A stretch of DNA of 64,000 nt from Aquitalea sp. LB_tupeE. GTDB taxonomy: Bacteria > Pseudomonadota > Gammaproteobacteria > Burkholderiales > Chromobacteriaceae. Made by a program: the position numbers and the translations under genes. Location: the NCBI RefSeq assembly GCF_013391415.1, contig NZ_JACAXB010000034.1, positions 124,001 to 188,000 of the forward strand. The letters run 5' to 3'. Positions 25,343 to 33,156 of this stretch are shown here, piece by piece. Within the stretch, counting starts at the first letter, position 1. Each line of letters opens with the position of its first letter. The notes beneath the pieces are model-generated. The model saw only the letters and a list, made by a program, of their open reading frames with translations, was not told the origin of the DNA and ran no database searches.

Positions 25343-25492
25343 ATGATGCAAATCGATGAAAGCCTGATCAAGATGAAGTTCATGGACTGGCGCCGTCTGC
25401 CGCGTGCTTTTCGTGAAGTCCGCGCCGGACAACCGCAGGTGCTGGTATCCCGCACTGGCCGCAGCTACTTTGTTCCGGTGCAGTTCGTCTGA
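25343..25492 (+). CDS. Tiny protein downstream of the umuD-like gene
   Basis: This 49-residue frame starts 8 bases after the umuD-like stop with AAAGGAGC as ribosome-binding site. It encodes MMQIDESLIKMKFMDWRRLP, then a basic segment, ending RTGRSYFVPVQFV. A terminator follows at 25522. Spacing, ribosome-binding site and terminator support a real gene in the same transcript. No family is recognised; the Arg-rich, compact form could suit a small DNA- or protein-binding partner. Confidence 0.65.
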   Translation: MMQIDESLIKMKFMDWRRLPRAFREVRAGQPQVLVSRTGRSYFVPVQFV

Positions 25493-25521
25493 ACCACCCT
25501 GTAGCCCCACTTGCACACCAC

Positions 25522-25556
25522 AACAGACCAGCCTCACCCACTGGTCTGTTTTTATC
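25522..25556 (+). terminator. Rho-independent terminator
   Basis: AACAGACCAG (25522-25531) and CTGGTCTGTT (25541-25550) form a perfect 10-bp stem with a 9-base loop followed by TTTAT. It ends the umuD-like transcript. Confidence 0.8.
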
Positions 25557-25678
25557 TGGCTTGCCTCAACAGAAGCTGCAATAGCGCCAGGCCCGCACCC
25601 AGGCCCGCTCAGCGCGGCAGTCGCTGCGGCCTTGTCGCTTGCCTGATGGCAGTGCCGCAGCAGCAGGTATTCAGCGCG

Positions 25679-26881
25679 CTAAACCGCCAGTTCGTCCATG
25701 ACGGCCAGCAGCTTTTCCGTCAGCACATCCGCCGGTGAGGGTTTGCACAGATAAAAGCCTTGCATTCTGATGGCGGGGTGCTTGCTTTTCAGGTACTGCA
25801 AATCGTGGATGTTATCCACCCCCTCGGCCACCATTTCAATGCCCAGACTGCTGGCAATGCTGGTCATGCCGGAAACAATGCTCTGGCAGCGATAATCGTG
25901 GCAAATGCCCTGAATGATGCTTTTGTCGAACTTCAGCTCGGTAATGGGCAAGTCCTTGATATGTTCCAGTGTGGTACTGCCCACGCCAAAATCATCCAGC
26001 GAGATGCCAAACCCGCGCATGCGCAAGCGAATGATGGCCGACAAGGTATACCCCGAGTCTGACAGCCCCAGTTTTTCGGTGATTTCCAGTACCACGCGGG
26101 AAAATCTGATTTTCCTGAGTTCTACTTCGCCAATCAGCCAATCGGTAAATTCATTATCCAGCAACAACTCCTGCGACAAATTGATTGAAACCTTCAGGTT
26201 TGAATGACTGCCTTGCGCCAACAGCATGTCCAGGCTGGTTTGCACAATGCGCCTGGTCAGCAAGGACAGCATGCATTCATGCTCCAGCGTGGAAATAAAG
26301 GCCGCCGGATTGATGACTCCCATTTGCGGGTGCAACCAGCGCGCCAAGGCTTCCACCTGCACGGCTTGACCGCTACGCATATCGTAGATGGGCTGGTAGT
26401 AGGCGCAGAACTGGTTTCGGGCCAACCCATTCACGATTTCAATCAAGGGCATATTGCCCTCCATGACAGGGAGCCGGTTATGCTGCAGCAGGCTTTGCAT
26501 TTCCGCTTTTAATTTGTCCGGACATATCGGTTTTGGCAGGCAGGCCACGCGCAGCAGGCCCAGTTCGTTGGCGGCGCGCTTGCCTGCGCTGAGCAAATCG
26601 GAATAATTACCGCTGATGATGATGACGGCAGGCAGTTGCGAACGGCGTGCCAGCCGTTCGAGAATCTGGATGCCATCCATCTTGGGAATATGCAGGTCGA
26701 TGATGGCCAGGTCTATCGAGGCCATCTGGTTTGAAAAGGCCACCGCTTGCGTGCCATTACGGGCCAGCTTGACGTCCACCCCTTCAAAACCATCAAAAAA
26801 TGCCTTGAGCAGTAACAGCTGACTGTTGTTATCCTCGGCAATCAGAATTCTGGCAGCATGATTGAAACCAGCCATTTTCAT
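25679..26881 (-). CDS. Response regulator with EAL domain (c-di-GMP phosphodiesterase)
   Basis: The 400-residue protein has a receiver domain (about 10-130; D62 in IIDLHIPKMDG, K117 in CLPKP) and a full EAL domain (about 145-395). The catalytic motifs VEALARW (177-179 EAL), INLSQ, EITEK and LDDFGVGSTTL, then LKFDKS, are present, so c-di-GMP hydrolysis to pGpG is expected. GGAG lies 7 bases before ATG 26881. No histidine kinase is adjacent. It is 53 bases downstream of the TetR-type gene on the same strand and may share its transcript. Confidence 0.9.
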   Translation of the reverse strand: MKMAGFNHAARILIAEDNNSQLLLLKAFFDGFEGVDVKLARNGTQAVAFSNQMASIDLAIIDLHIPKMDGIQILERLARRSQLPAVIIISGNYSDLLSAGKRAANELGLLRVACLPKPICPDKLKAEMQSLLQHNRLPVMEGNMPLIEIVNGLARNQFCAYYQPIYDMRSGQAVQVEALARWLHPQMGVINPAAFISTLEHECMLSLLTRRIVQTSLDMLLAQGSHSNLKVSINLSQELLLDNEFTDWLIGEVELRKIRFSRVVLEITEKLGLSDSGYTLSAIIRLRMRGFGISLDDFGVGSTTLEHIKDLPITELKFDKSIIQGICHDYRCQSIVSGMTSIASSLGIEMVAEGVDNIHDLQYLKSKHPAIRMQGFYLCKPSPADVLTEKLLAVMDELAV

Positions 26882-26934
26882 TACGACACTCCGATGATGT
26901 TTCAGTAGCAAGTGCTGTCCGTGTTGGGTATGTC

Positions 26935-27546
26935 TTATTCGTTGTGCAACAAGGTCAACACGATGGATTTCAGGGATTTTCTTAACAGCAAGGCATCCTC
27001 GAATTGGTAATTTTGCAAGGCAGCGTAACGCAGACAACCACAAACCGAACGCAGGATGATGAATTGCAAATCCTTATCCGGTGGTTTGATACCCGTCTGA
27101 CCTGACTGGTGATAGCGCGCCACCATGTCATGCAGCGCCGCGCCAACCTGTTCGTAGCCTTGTTGGGATTCCAGCTCCGCTTCTTTTAGCCAGCCAATGC
27201 GTTGCAATGATTTTTTCCACTTTTCAGTGGCGCAGTAAGCGTCGATGGCCAGATCCACCAGCCCGTCCAATGCCTGCTCCAAGGCAACATCCACCACATT
27301 CACACCCTGCAAATAACTGACAAAGCGCTCAATGATCTTGATGTGATAGAAGTGTATCATCGAAATCAGTACTGAGTCCTTATTGGCAAAGTACTGATAT
27401 ATCGTCCCTATCGAAAACCCGGATACCCGAGCCAGTTTGTTGGTACTGAATTTCGAAAATTCTTCTTCATCTAATATTTTTGCAACGGCCTGGTAGATGG
27501 TCTCCACCGACTGGGAAGACCGCTCCTGCTTAGGCGTTTTTCTCAT
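26935..27546 (-). CDS. TetR-family transcriptional regulator
   Basis: The 203-residue protein has an N-terminal TetR helix-turn-helix (residues about 12-60, with KLARVSGFSIGTIYQYFANK as HTH core) and a C-terminal ligand domain. It is lower in GC than its neighbours, visible in AAA/ATT-rich codons at the 5' end, which may hint at transfer. It is upstream of the REC-EAL gene on the same strand. The 450-base gene-free region before it is AT-rich and contains a CTTTACGTAAAG palindrome at 27811-27822. The effector is unknown. Confidence 0.88.
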   Translation of the reverse strand: MRKTPKQERSSQSVETIYQAVAKILDEEEFSKFSTNKLARVSGFSIGTIYQYFANKDSVLISMIHFYHIKIIERFVSYLQGVNVVDVALEQALDGLVDLAIDAYCATEKWKKSLQRIGWLKEAELESQQGYEQVGAALHDMVARYHQSGQTGIKPPDKDLQFIILRSVCGCLRYAALQNYQFEDALLLRKSLKSIVLTLLHNE

Positions 27547-27943
27547 TACACTGGCTCACTCATTGGCATTCGGCTTTGCTGGTTCGCATTTTCACACTCT
27601 CATTCAATGTGCATGAAGGCTTGTGCCCTGCACCCTACCACCAGCGGGATAGGACCTTGATTCAACTTATTGTCAGCTCATGATGAATTATCTTGAAGAT
27701 GACTACAGAGTGCCACTCGCATTTTCAATATTCATACCAATGACACTCCAGAACGAATTGTTGAAATCAGATAAAAATTATTTTTGTATATCAAAGCCTT
27801 AGCAACACATCTTTACGTAAAGACTGACGAGAGCGCTACAATGAGCGTAATCCGCCACGCAACTACTCAGTTTTTCAGCAAGCCCGCCCCTGCATGGGTG
27901 ACAGCCTGGTAAATCAAGCGCAACACCTTCATCATGGGCAGGT
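27547..27943. other. AT-rich gene-free region upstream of the TetR gene
   Basis: No convincing gene is seen in about 400 bases. It contains a perfect 12-bp palindrome CTTTACGTAAAG (27811-27822), which could be an operator, and an AT-rich block (27680-27800) likely to hold the tetR promoter. One minus-strand open frame here overlaps the dctD terminator and has no ribosome-binding site. Confidence 0.5.
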
Positions 27944-27980
27944 ATAAAAAAAGCGGCTACCGGCTCTCCCGCTAGCCGCC
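27944..27980 (-). terminator. Rho-independent terminator after dctD
   Basis: On the minus strand, GCGGCTA (27979-27973) pairs with TAGCCGC (27959-27953) around a 13-base loop, followed by TTTTTTTATA. It closes the dctB-dctD unit. Confidence 0.8.
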
Positions 27981-27998
27981 TTAGCATGCAAGCATGAT

Positions 27999-29318
27999 TT
28001 ATTTTTCTTCCAGATCGTATTTGCGAATCTTGTCGAACAGCGTGGTTTTGGCAATTTTCAGCACTTCGGCGGTTTTGGAGACATTGCCGCCCTGCTTGCG
28101 CAGTTCTTCGGCAATCATGCCTTTTTCAAACGACTCCACTGCTGCATGCAAGGTGGGCTGGGTATCAGCCATGGCGTTGCCGGGTACCATTTTCAGGTCC
28201 AGCACAAAGCGGTCGGCCTGATTGCGCAGTTCCCGCACATTCCCCGGCCAGTGGTAGGCCATCAGGTCGCGGATGACTTCCGGGGTGATGGCCGGTGCCG
28301 GGCGGTTCATGCGCAGCGCGGATTGGGTGACAAAGTAGTCAAACAACAGCGGAATGTCTTCGCGCCGGGCGCGCAATGGCGGCAGGTCCAGCGTTACCAC
28401 GTTCAGGCGGAAGTACAGGTCGGCGCGGAATTTGTCTTCTTCGGCCAGCTTGGACAGGTCGGCCTTAGTGGCGGCAATCACGCGAAAATCCACCGGAATC
28501 AGCCGGTTGGAGCCCAGCCGTTCAATCACCCGCTCTTGCAGCACGCGCAGCAGCTTGATCTGCATCGGCATGCTCATGCTTTCGATTTCGTCCAGAAACA
28601 GCGTGCCGTGCTGGGCGTATTCGATCTTGCCTATGCGTTGCTTGCTGGCCCCGGAGAAGGCCCCGGCTTCGTGGCCGAACATTTCGCTGTCGAACAGGGT
28701 TTCCGGCAGGCCGCCGCAGTTGAGCGCCACAAAGGGGCCGGTGCGGCCGGACAGGTCGTGCAGGCAGCGCGCCAGCAGTTCCTTACCCGCACCGGTTTCG
28801 CCGTTGATCAGCACATCGGTGGGGGTGGCAGCCACGCCTTGTACCAGGTGACGCAGCTCGGCCATCACGTTGGAGTTGCCAATCAGCCGGCTTTCCAGCC
28901 CGCCATAGGCGGCCAGTTGTTTGCGTAGCTGGCGTACTTCCAGCGCCAGGCGGCGCTTTTCCAGCGCGCGCTGCACCACCGACACCAGCACTTGCGGCAG
29001 GAAGGGCTTCTGGATGAAGTCGTAAGCGCCGTCGCGCATGGCTTGCACCGCCATGGCGATGTCGCCGTGGCCGGTAATCAGGATGACCGGCAGGTCGGGG
29101 TCGTCGGCCAACAGTTCCTGCATGAAGGCCAGGCCGTCCATGCCGGGCAGGCGGATGTCACTGACGATGATGCCGGCAAAGTCACGGCCCATGTTGCGGC
29201 GGGCTTTTTCCACCGAATCAAAGCCCTGGGCCTGGATGCCGTCCAGCCCCAGCGCCTGCACATAGCCCAGCTGCACGTCCTGATCGTCCTCGATCACCAG
29301 TACTTGTAGATTGCTCAT
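27999..29318 (-). CDS. dctD: Sigma-54-dependent response regulator, DctD-type
   Basis: The 439-residue NtrC-family activator has a receiver domain (D54 in IIVSDIRLPGMDG), a AAA+ domain (Walker A GETGAGKE at 173-180) and a Fis-type HTH at the C-terminus (VSKTAEVLKIAKTTLFDKIR). The sigma-54 contact loop reads GAFSGA at 219-224 instead of GAFTGA, a conservative change also known in active members. It starts 3 bases after the DctB-type kinase stop. A sigma-54 promoter lies before malic enzyme at 34875-34890 and is its likely target. Confidence 0.92.
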   Translation of the reverse strand: MSNLQVLVIEDDQDVQLGYVQALGLDGIQAQGFDSVEKARRNMGRDFAGIIVSDIRLPGMDGLAFMQELLADDPDLPVILITGHGDIAMAVQAMRDGAYDFIQKPFLPQVLVSVVQRALEKRRLALEVRQLRKQLAAYGGLESRLIGNSNVMAELRHLVQGVAATPTDVLINGETGAGKELLARCLHDLSGRTGPFVALNCGGLPETLFDSEMFGHEAGAFSGASKQRIGKIEYAQHGTLFLDEIESMSMPMQIKLLRVLQERVIERLGSNRLIPVDFRVIAATKADLSKLAEEDKFRADLYFRLNVVTLDLPPLRARREDIPLLFDYFVTQSALRMNRPAPAITPEVIRDLMAYHWPGNVRELRNQADRFVLDLKMVPGNAMADTQPTLHAAVESFEKGMIAEELRKQGGNVSKTAEVLKIAKTTLFDKIRKYDLEEK

Positions 29319-29321
29319 GTT

Positions 29322-31145
29322 TTACTCCTGCTTGTTCTGTCTTAGCGTGATGGTGAACACCGCCCCGCCATCCGGGTGATTGTCGGCAGTCAGCATGCCG
29401 CCGTAGGACTTGATAATGTCCGAAGACAGAGCCAGCCCCAGCCCCAGCCCGCTGGTTTTCTTGGTGGTGAAGAAAGGCTCGAAGATATGGGCGCGCACTT
29501 CGTCGGACAGGCCGCTGCCATTGTCGCGCACGCTGATGCGCACAGTATCGCCCTGGCGCGACCAGTCTATATTGATCTGCGCGTCGTCAACGCCATTCAG
29601 CACATCAATGGCATTGCTGACAAGATTCACCAGTACCTGCTCCAGCCGCACGGCTTCACACAGCACCACAATATCCGCCGGTTCGGTGGGCAGCTGCAAT
29701 GTGATATGCGTCTTTTTCAGCCGGTGGTTCAGCAGGAACAGGGCGTTTTCCACCGCCTGTTCCACCGCTACCGATTCGCGCTCGCCATTGGGGCGGCGGG
29801 CAAAGGATTTCAGCTGCTCGGTCAGCGCGCCCAGCCGCACCACGATGTCGGTGATGCGCTCCAGATTGGCCCGCGCGGTGGTAAGGTCGTTGATTTCCAG
29901 AAAGCGCACGGTATTGGCCGACAGGGCGGACAGCGCCGCCAGTGGCTGGTTGATTTCATGAGCGATGCCGGTGGACAGCTGGCCGATGACCGCCAGGTTT
30001 TCGGTACGGATCAGCTCGTTCTGGAAGTTTTCCACCTGCCGTGCCGCCTGGATACGTTCTTCGATTTCCTTTTTCAGGCTGGCATTGGCTTCGCGCAACT
30101 CGCTGCTACGCTGCTCCACCTGCTCTTCCAAATGATCATGCGCCAGTTGCAGATTGCGCCGTGCCTTGGCCTCGGCTTTCAGGTTCATGCGCCACAGCCT
30201 GACAGAATGCAGCAGCAGGCAGGCAAAGCCTACCGCCACCGCCACCGCCAGCGCGCGGGTCAGGGCCAGGCTGTGCAGTTCGTGGGTGTCGTTCAGCATG
30301 GTCAGCGTCATGCCGCTGACCGGGATAGTCTGGCTGATGGCCAGGTATTCGTGCCGACTGCGGCCCTGCCCCATCTGCACCAGCATGGCCTGGCTGTTGA
30401 GCACGCTCTTGCGCTGCCAGATGGGCGGCTTGATCACCTGCTTGTTGTATTGCTGGGCTTTTTCCAGCGCCAGCCGCGCATCAAAACTGAGCGGATTGGT
30501 GGCATGGTATTTCCACTCCGGCACCGAGGACAGCACCACCACGCCGTTGGAGTCGGACACCAGCAGCGGCTCCACGATATTGCCCCACATGTGCTCCAGC
30601 TGTTCCAGCCCTATCTTGATGGCCACCACCCCCACCCGCTCTGCTCCCTGGTAAATGCCGGTGGCCAGATAAAAGCCGGTGGCATTGCCGGTGGTGCCAA
30701 TGGCGTAATAGGTGCTGATGCGATTGGCCGCAGCCTGCTGAAAATAAGGCCGGTAAGCGATATTGCGGCCGACAAAACTGTCTTTTTGCTGCCAGTTGCT
30801 GGAGGCAATCACCTTGCCTGCCTTGTCCACCAGATAAGCCTGCAAGGAGCCGGCCCCCTGATTCAGCCGCACCAGGTACTGATTGGCGCGCGCCAGTTGC
30901 CGGGCATCATCCGGCGCGGCCAGCGCTTCCCGCAAGGTGTCGTTATAGGATGCCGCCAGTGGCAACAGGCCGAACTTGTCCACCTCGTGCTGCAGGAAAC
31001 CGGCATTACGCGCCACGCGGCGCACCGAATCCTGCTGGCGCTGTTGCAGTTGTTCCTGCCAGCTGACGGTGTACACCACCCAGGCGGACAGCAAAGACAG
31101 CGCCATGGAGATCAGCAAATAAAGATAAAAACCGCTTCGTTTCAT
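29322..31145 (-). CDS. dctB: Sensor histidine kinase, DctB-type
   Basis: The 607-residue inner-membrane kinase has TM1 near residues 7-27, a large periplasmic double-PAS/Cache domain (to about 300), TM2, a coiled coil, HisKA with HEINQPLAAL, and a HATPase with N, G1 and G2 boxes (NLVSNAIDVL, DNGSGLS, GLGLGLALS). DctB sensors detect C4-dicarboxylates such as succinate or malate. GGAG lies 5 bases before ATG 31145; longer in-frame starts at 31181 or 31220 are poorer. It is upstream of and nearly abutting dctD. Confidence 0.9.
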   Translation of the reverse strand: MKRSGFYLYLLISMALSLLSAWVVYTVSWQEQLQQRQQDSVRRVARNAGFLQHEVDKFGLLPLAASYNDTLREALAAPDDARQLARANQYLVRLNQGAGSLQAYLVDKAGKVIASSNWQQKDSFVGRNIAYRPYFQQAAANRISTYYAIGTTGNATGFYLATGIYQGAERVGVVAIKIGLEQLEHMWGNIVEPLLVSDSNGVVVLSSVPEWKYHATNPLSFDARLALEKAQQYNKQVIKPPIWQRKSVLNSQAMLVQMGQGRSRHEYLAISQTIPVSGMTLTMLNDTHELHSLALTRALAVAVAVGFACLLLHSVRLWRMNLKAEAKARRNLQLAHDHLEEQVEQRSSELREANASLKKEIEERIQAARQVENFQNELIRTENLAVIGQLSTGIAHEINQPLAALSALSANTVRFLEINDLTTARANLERITDIVVRLGALTEQLKSFARRPNGERESVAVEQAVENALFLLNHRLKKTHITLQLPTEPADIVVLCEAVRLEQVLVNLVSNAIDVLNGVDDAQINIDWSRQGDTVRISVRDNGSGLSDEVRAHIFEPFFTTKKTSGLGLGLALSSDIIKSYGGMLTADNHPDGGAVFTITLRQNKQE

Positions 31146-31273
31146 ACGCACTCCGGGCCTGGCCCGTTTGGCTTGATTCATGTCGTCGCCCTGTGGCGGC
31201 TGGCTGGTGGTGGCTGGCATACGGGTATTATCCCACAGCGCGATGTCACTTTTTGCGCCGCAACATGCAAAGC

Positions 31274-31303
31274 AAAAAAACCACGCGGGGCTCACCCGCG
31301 TGG
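31274..31303 (-). terminator. Rho-independent terminator after the AspT-type antiporter
   Basis: On the minus strand, CCACGCGGG (31303-31295) pairs with CCCGCGTGG (31289-31281) with a 5-base loop, followed by TTTTTTT. It separates the malic enzyme-antiporter unit from dctBD. Confidence 0.85.
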
Positions 31304-31352
31304 CAAGGTCATGGCAGGGCCACGACGACCGAAAGGATAAAGAACAAGACAG

Positions 31353-33035
31353 CTAGAACACGTTGACCAGCACGATGGTGAACACCGCCATCACCAGCCG
31401 GGATACCGCATAGCCTACGGTATAGCCCACGGCAGGTACCTTGCTTTGCGCTGCGTCTTGCAATGCGCCCAGCGCGGCGGTGGTGGAACGGGCACCGGCA
31501 CAAGCGCCAAGCAGGATGCCGGGATGGAACTTGAACACGAAGCGGCCCAGCAGCAAGCCGACAATCAGCGGCACCAGCGTCACCACGGCACCGGCAAACA
31601 GCAGGGTGACACCGTATTGTTGCAGGCCGGAAATAAAGCCAGGCGCAGCATTCAGGCCAATCACCGCAATAAAACCGTTCAGACCCACATTATTGAACAC
31701 CCACAGCGCCGGGCCGGGAATCTTGCCGAAGGTACGCATGGTGGCGCGCAGGTAACCGCACACGATACCGGCCACGATGGAACCCACCGAAGTACCAAAG
31801 CTCAGCGGAATACCGGCCACATGCACGGTGATGGCACCCAGAATACTGCCCACCACAATGCCGAAGCCCATGAAGGCCATGTCAGAATTTTCCAGCGGAC
31901 GGTCGGCATAGCCCAGTTCCTTGGCTACGGCTACTACGTCTTGCTTGGCACCCAGAATGGTCAGCACGTCACCACGCTGCACCACCGCATCATGGCCCAT
32001 CGGCATGTCCAGCTCGCCCCGGCTGAAGCGGGTGAGGAACAGGCCACGGCCCGGTTTGCCAAACAGCGTGCTGGTGATTTCGCCCAGGGTCTTGCCTGCG
32101 TATTTGCGGCTGGTGACCACCAGGTCGAGCAGTTCGGTGGAGAAGTCCAGCAGCGGAACGTCCTTCACTTCCTTGCCAAAATGGTTCTGGTATTTCAGCA
32201 GCGCGGTCAGGGTGCCGGAAATGGCCACCACATCATTACGCTGGATGCGGGTACTGCCTTCGCAATCGACAATCTTGGCCCCCACGGCCTGACGCACACG
32301 GCGCACAAAGATTTCGTGGTCGAACATGGCTTCCACTTCGGAAACCGTCTTGTCGAACAGATCGACATTGCTCAGCAGGAAGGCGCGGGCGGAAAACTCG
32401 CGGTAAGCAGTGCTGCCCACAGTGTGGCCGCTGCCGTTTTCCTTTTCATAGGTTTTGCACTCTTCTGCCAGATTGAAACCCAGCACTTTCGGCGCAAACG
32501 TCGCCAGGAACCAGGCCGAACCGGCGGTACCGAAGGGATAGGTTACGGCATAAGCCACCGGCATCAGCGCCATGGCCACTTTCACGCCGCCAGGCATCTG
32601 GTTGACCTGATTGAGCAAGTCGGTTGCCACGCCCAGCACGGTGGAGTTGGTATAGCCACCGGACAGCAGGCCTGCCGTCAGCGCAGCGTCGTAGTGCAGC
32701 ATCTTGCCCAGCAAGATGGCAGTCACCAGGCCGGATGCACACACCAGAATGGTGAAGAACACCTGCGAAATACCGTCACTTTTCAGCGCACGGATGAACT
32801 GCGGGCCCACGGCGTAACCGACGGCAAACAGGAACATGGCAAAGAAGGTGGATTGCAGCACCGATGGAATCACCAGATGCACCTGGCCAATCAACAAACC
32901 GGCCAGCAGAGTGGACGTCACCACCCCGAGGTTGAATTTGCCCAGACTGAGATTACCCACCCAGAAGCCGACGGCGATGGTGAGATAAATCGCAATCTCC
33001 GGATACTTCTGCAGGGTATGAATGATGTAGTCCAT
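31353..33035 (-). CDS. AspT-type (AAE family) antiporter
   Basis: The 560-residue membrane protein has two membrane halves flanking two cytosolic TrkA_C/RCK_C-type domains (about 205-375). The pattern LSGGYTNSTVLGVATDLL and the second-half LLGACAGARSTTAALGAL are repeat signatures of the aspartate:alanine exchanger family. AspT swaps a dicarboxylic amino acid for its decarboxylated product. Here the neighbour upstream is malic enzyme, so a dicarboxylate such as malate is a plausible substrate (inference). AAAGGTG precedes ATG 33035. It is second gene of the unit. Confidence 0.85.
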   Translation of the reverse strand: MDYIIHTLQKYPEIAIYLTIAVGFWVGNLSLGKFNLGVVTSTLLAGLLIGQVHLVIPSVLQSTFFAMFLFAVGYAVGPQFIRALKSDGISQVFFTILVCASGLVTAILLGKMLHYDAALTAGLLSGGYTNSTVLGVATDLLNQVNQMPGGVKVAMALMPVAYAVTYPFGTAGSAWFLATFAPKVLGFNLAEECKTYEKENGSGHTVGSTAYREFSARAFLLSNVDLFDKTVSEVEAMFDHEIFVRRVRQAVGAKIVDCEGSTRIQRNDVVAISGTLTALLKYQNHFGKEVKDVPLLDFSTELLDLVVTSRKYAGKTLGEITSTLFGKPGRGLFLTRFSRGELDMPMGHDAVVQRGDVLTILGAKQDVVAVAKELGYADRPLENSDMAFMGFGIVVGSILGAITVHVAGIPLSFGTSVGSIVAGIVCGYLRATMRTFGKIPGPALWVFNNVGLNGFIAVIGLNAAPGFISGLQQYGVTLLFAGAVVTLVPLIVGLLLGRFVFKFHPGILLGACAGARSTTAALGALQDAAQSKVPAVGYTVGYAVSRLVMAVFTIVLVNVF

Positions 33036-33056
33036 GATAGACACCTTTGTATGGTC

Positions 33057-33147
33057 GACCACCGCCAGCCGGCCATCCGGCCCGGCGGTGGTCATCAGGC
33101 GCTTACGCGCCCTTCAGCTGTTCATGCACCGCCCGACCGAGCGGTGC
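33057..33147 (-). promoter_or_regulatory. Two hairpins between malic enzyme and antiporter genes
   Basis: GACCACCGCC (33057-33066) pairs with GGCGGTGGTC (33084-33093), and GCACCGC (33126-33132) pairs with GCGGTGC (33141-33147). Neither has a T-tract. They may stabilise the upstream malic-enzyme transcript or lower antiporter expression. Confidence 0.45.
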
Positions 33148-33156
33148 GTGCCCTTC

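Noticed and set aside
27799-27987. A 62-codon minus-strand open frame before the dctD terminator
   Set aside because: It runs across the terminator hairpin, has no RBS and no family resemblance.
29376-31340. A 654-codon plus-strand open frame opposite dctB
   Set aside because: It mirrors the kinase gene, has no RBS and has a His/Gln/Arg-rich composition typical of antisense frames in GC-rich DNA.
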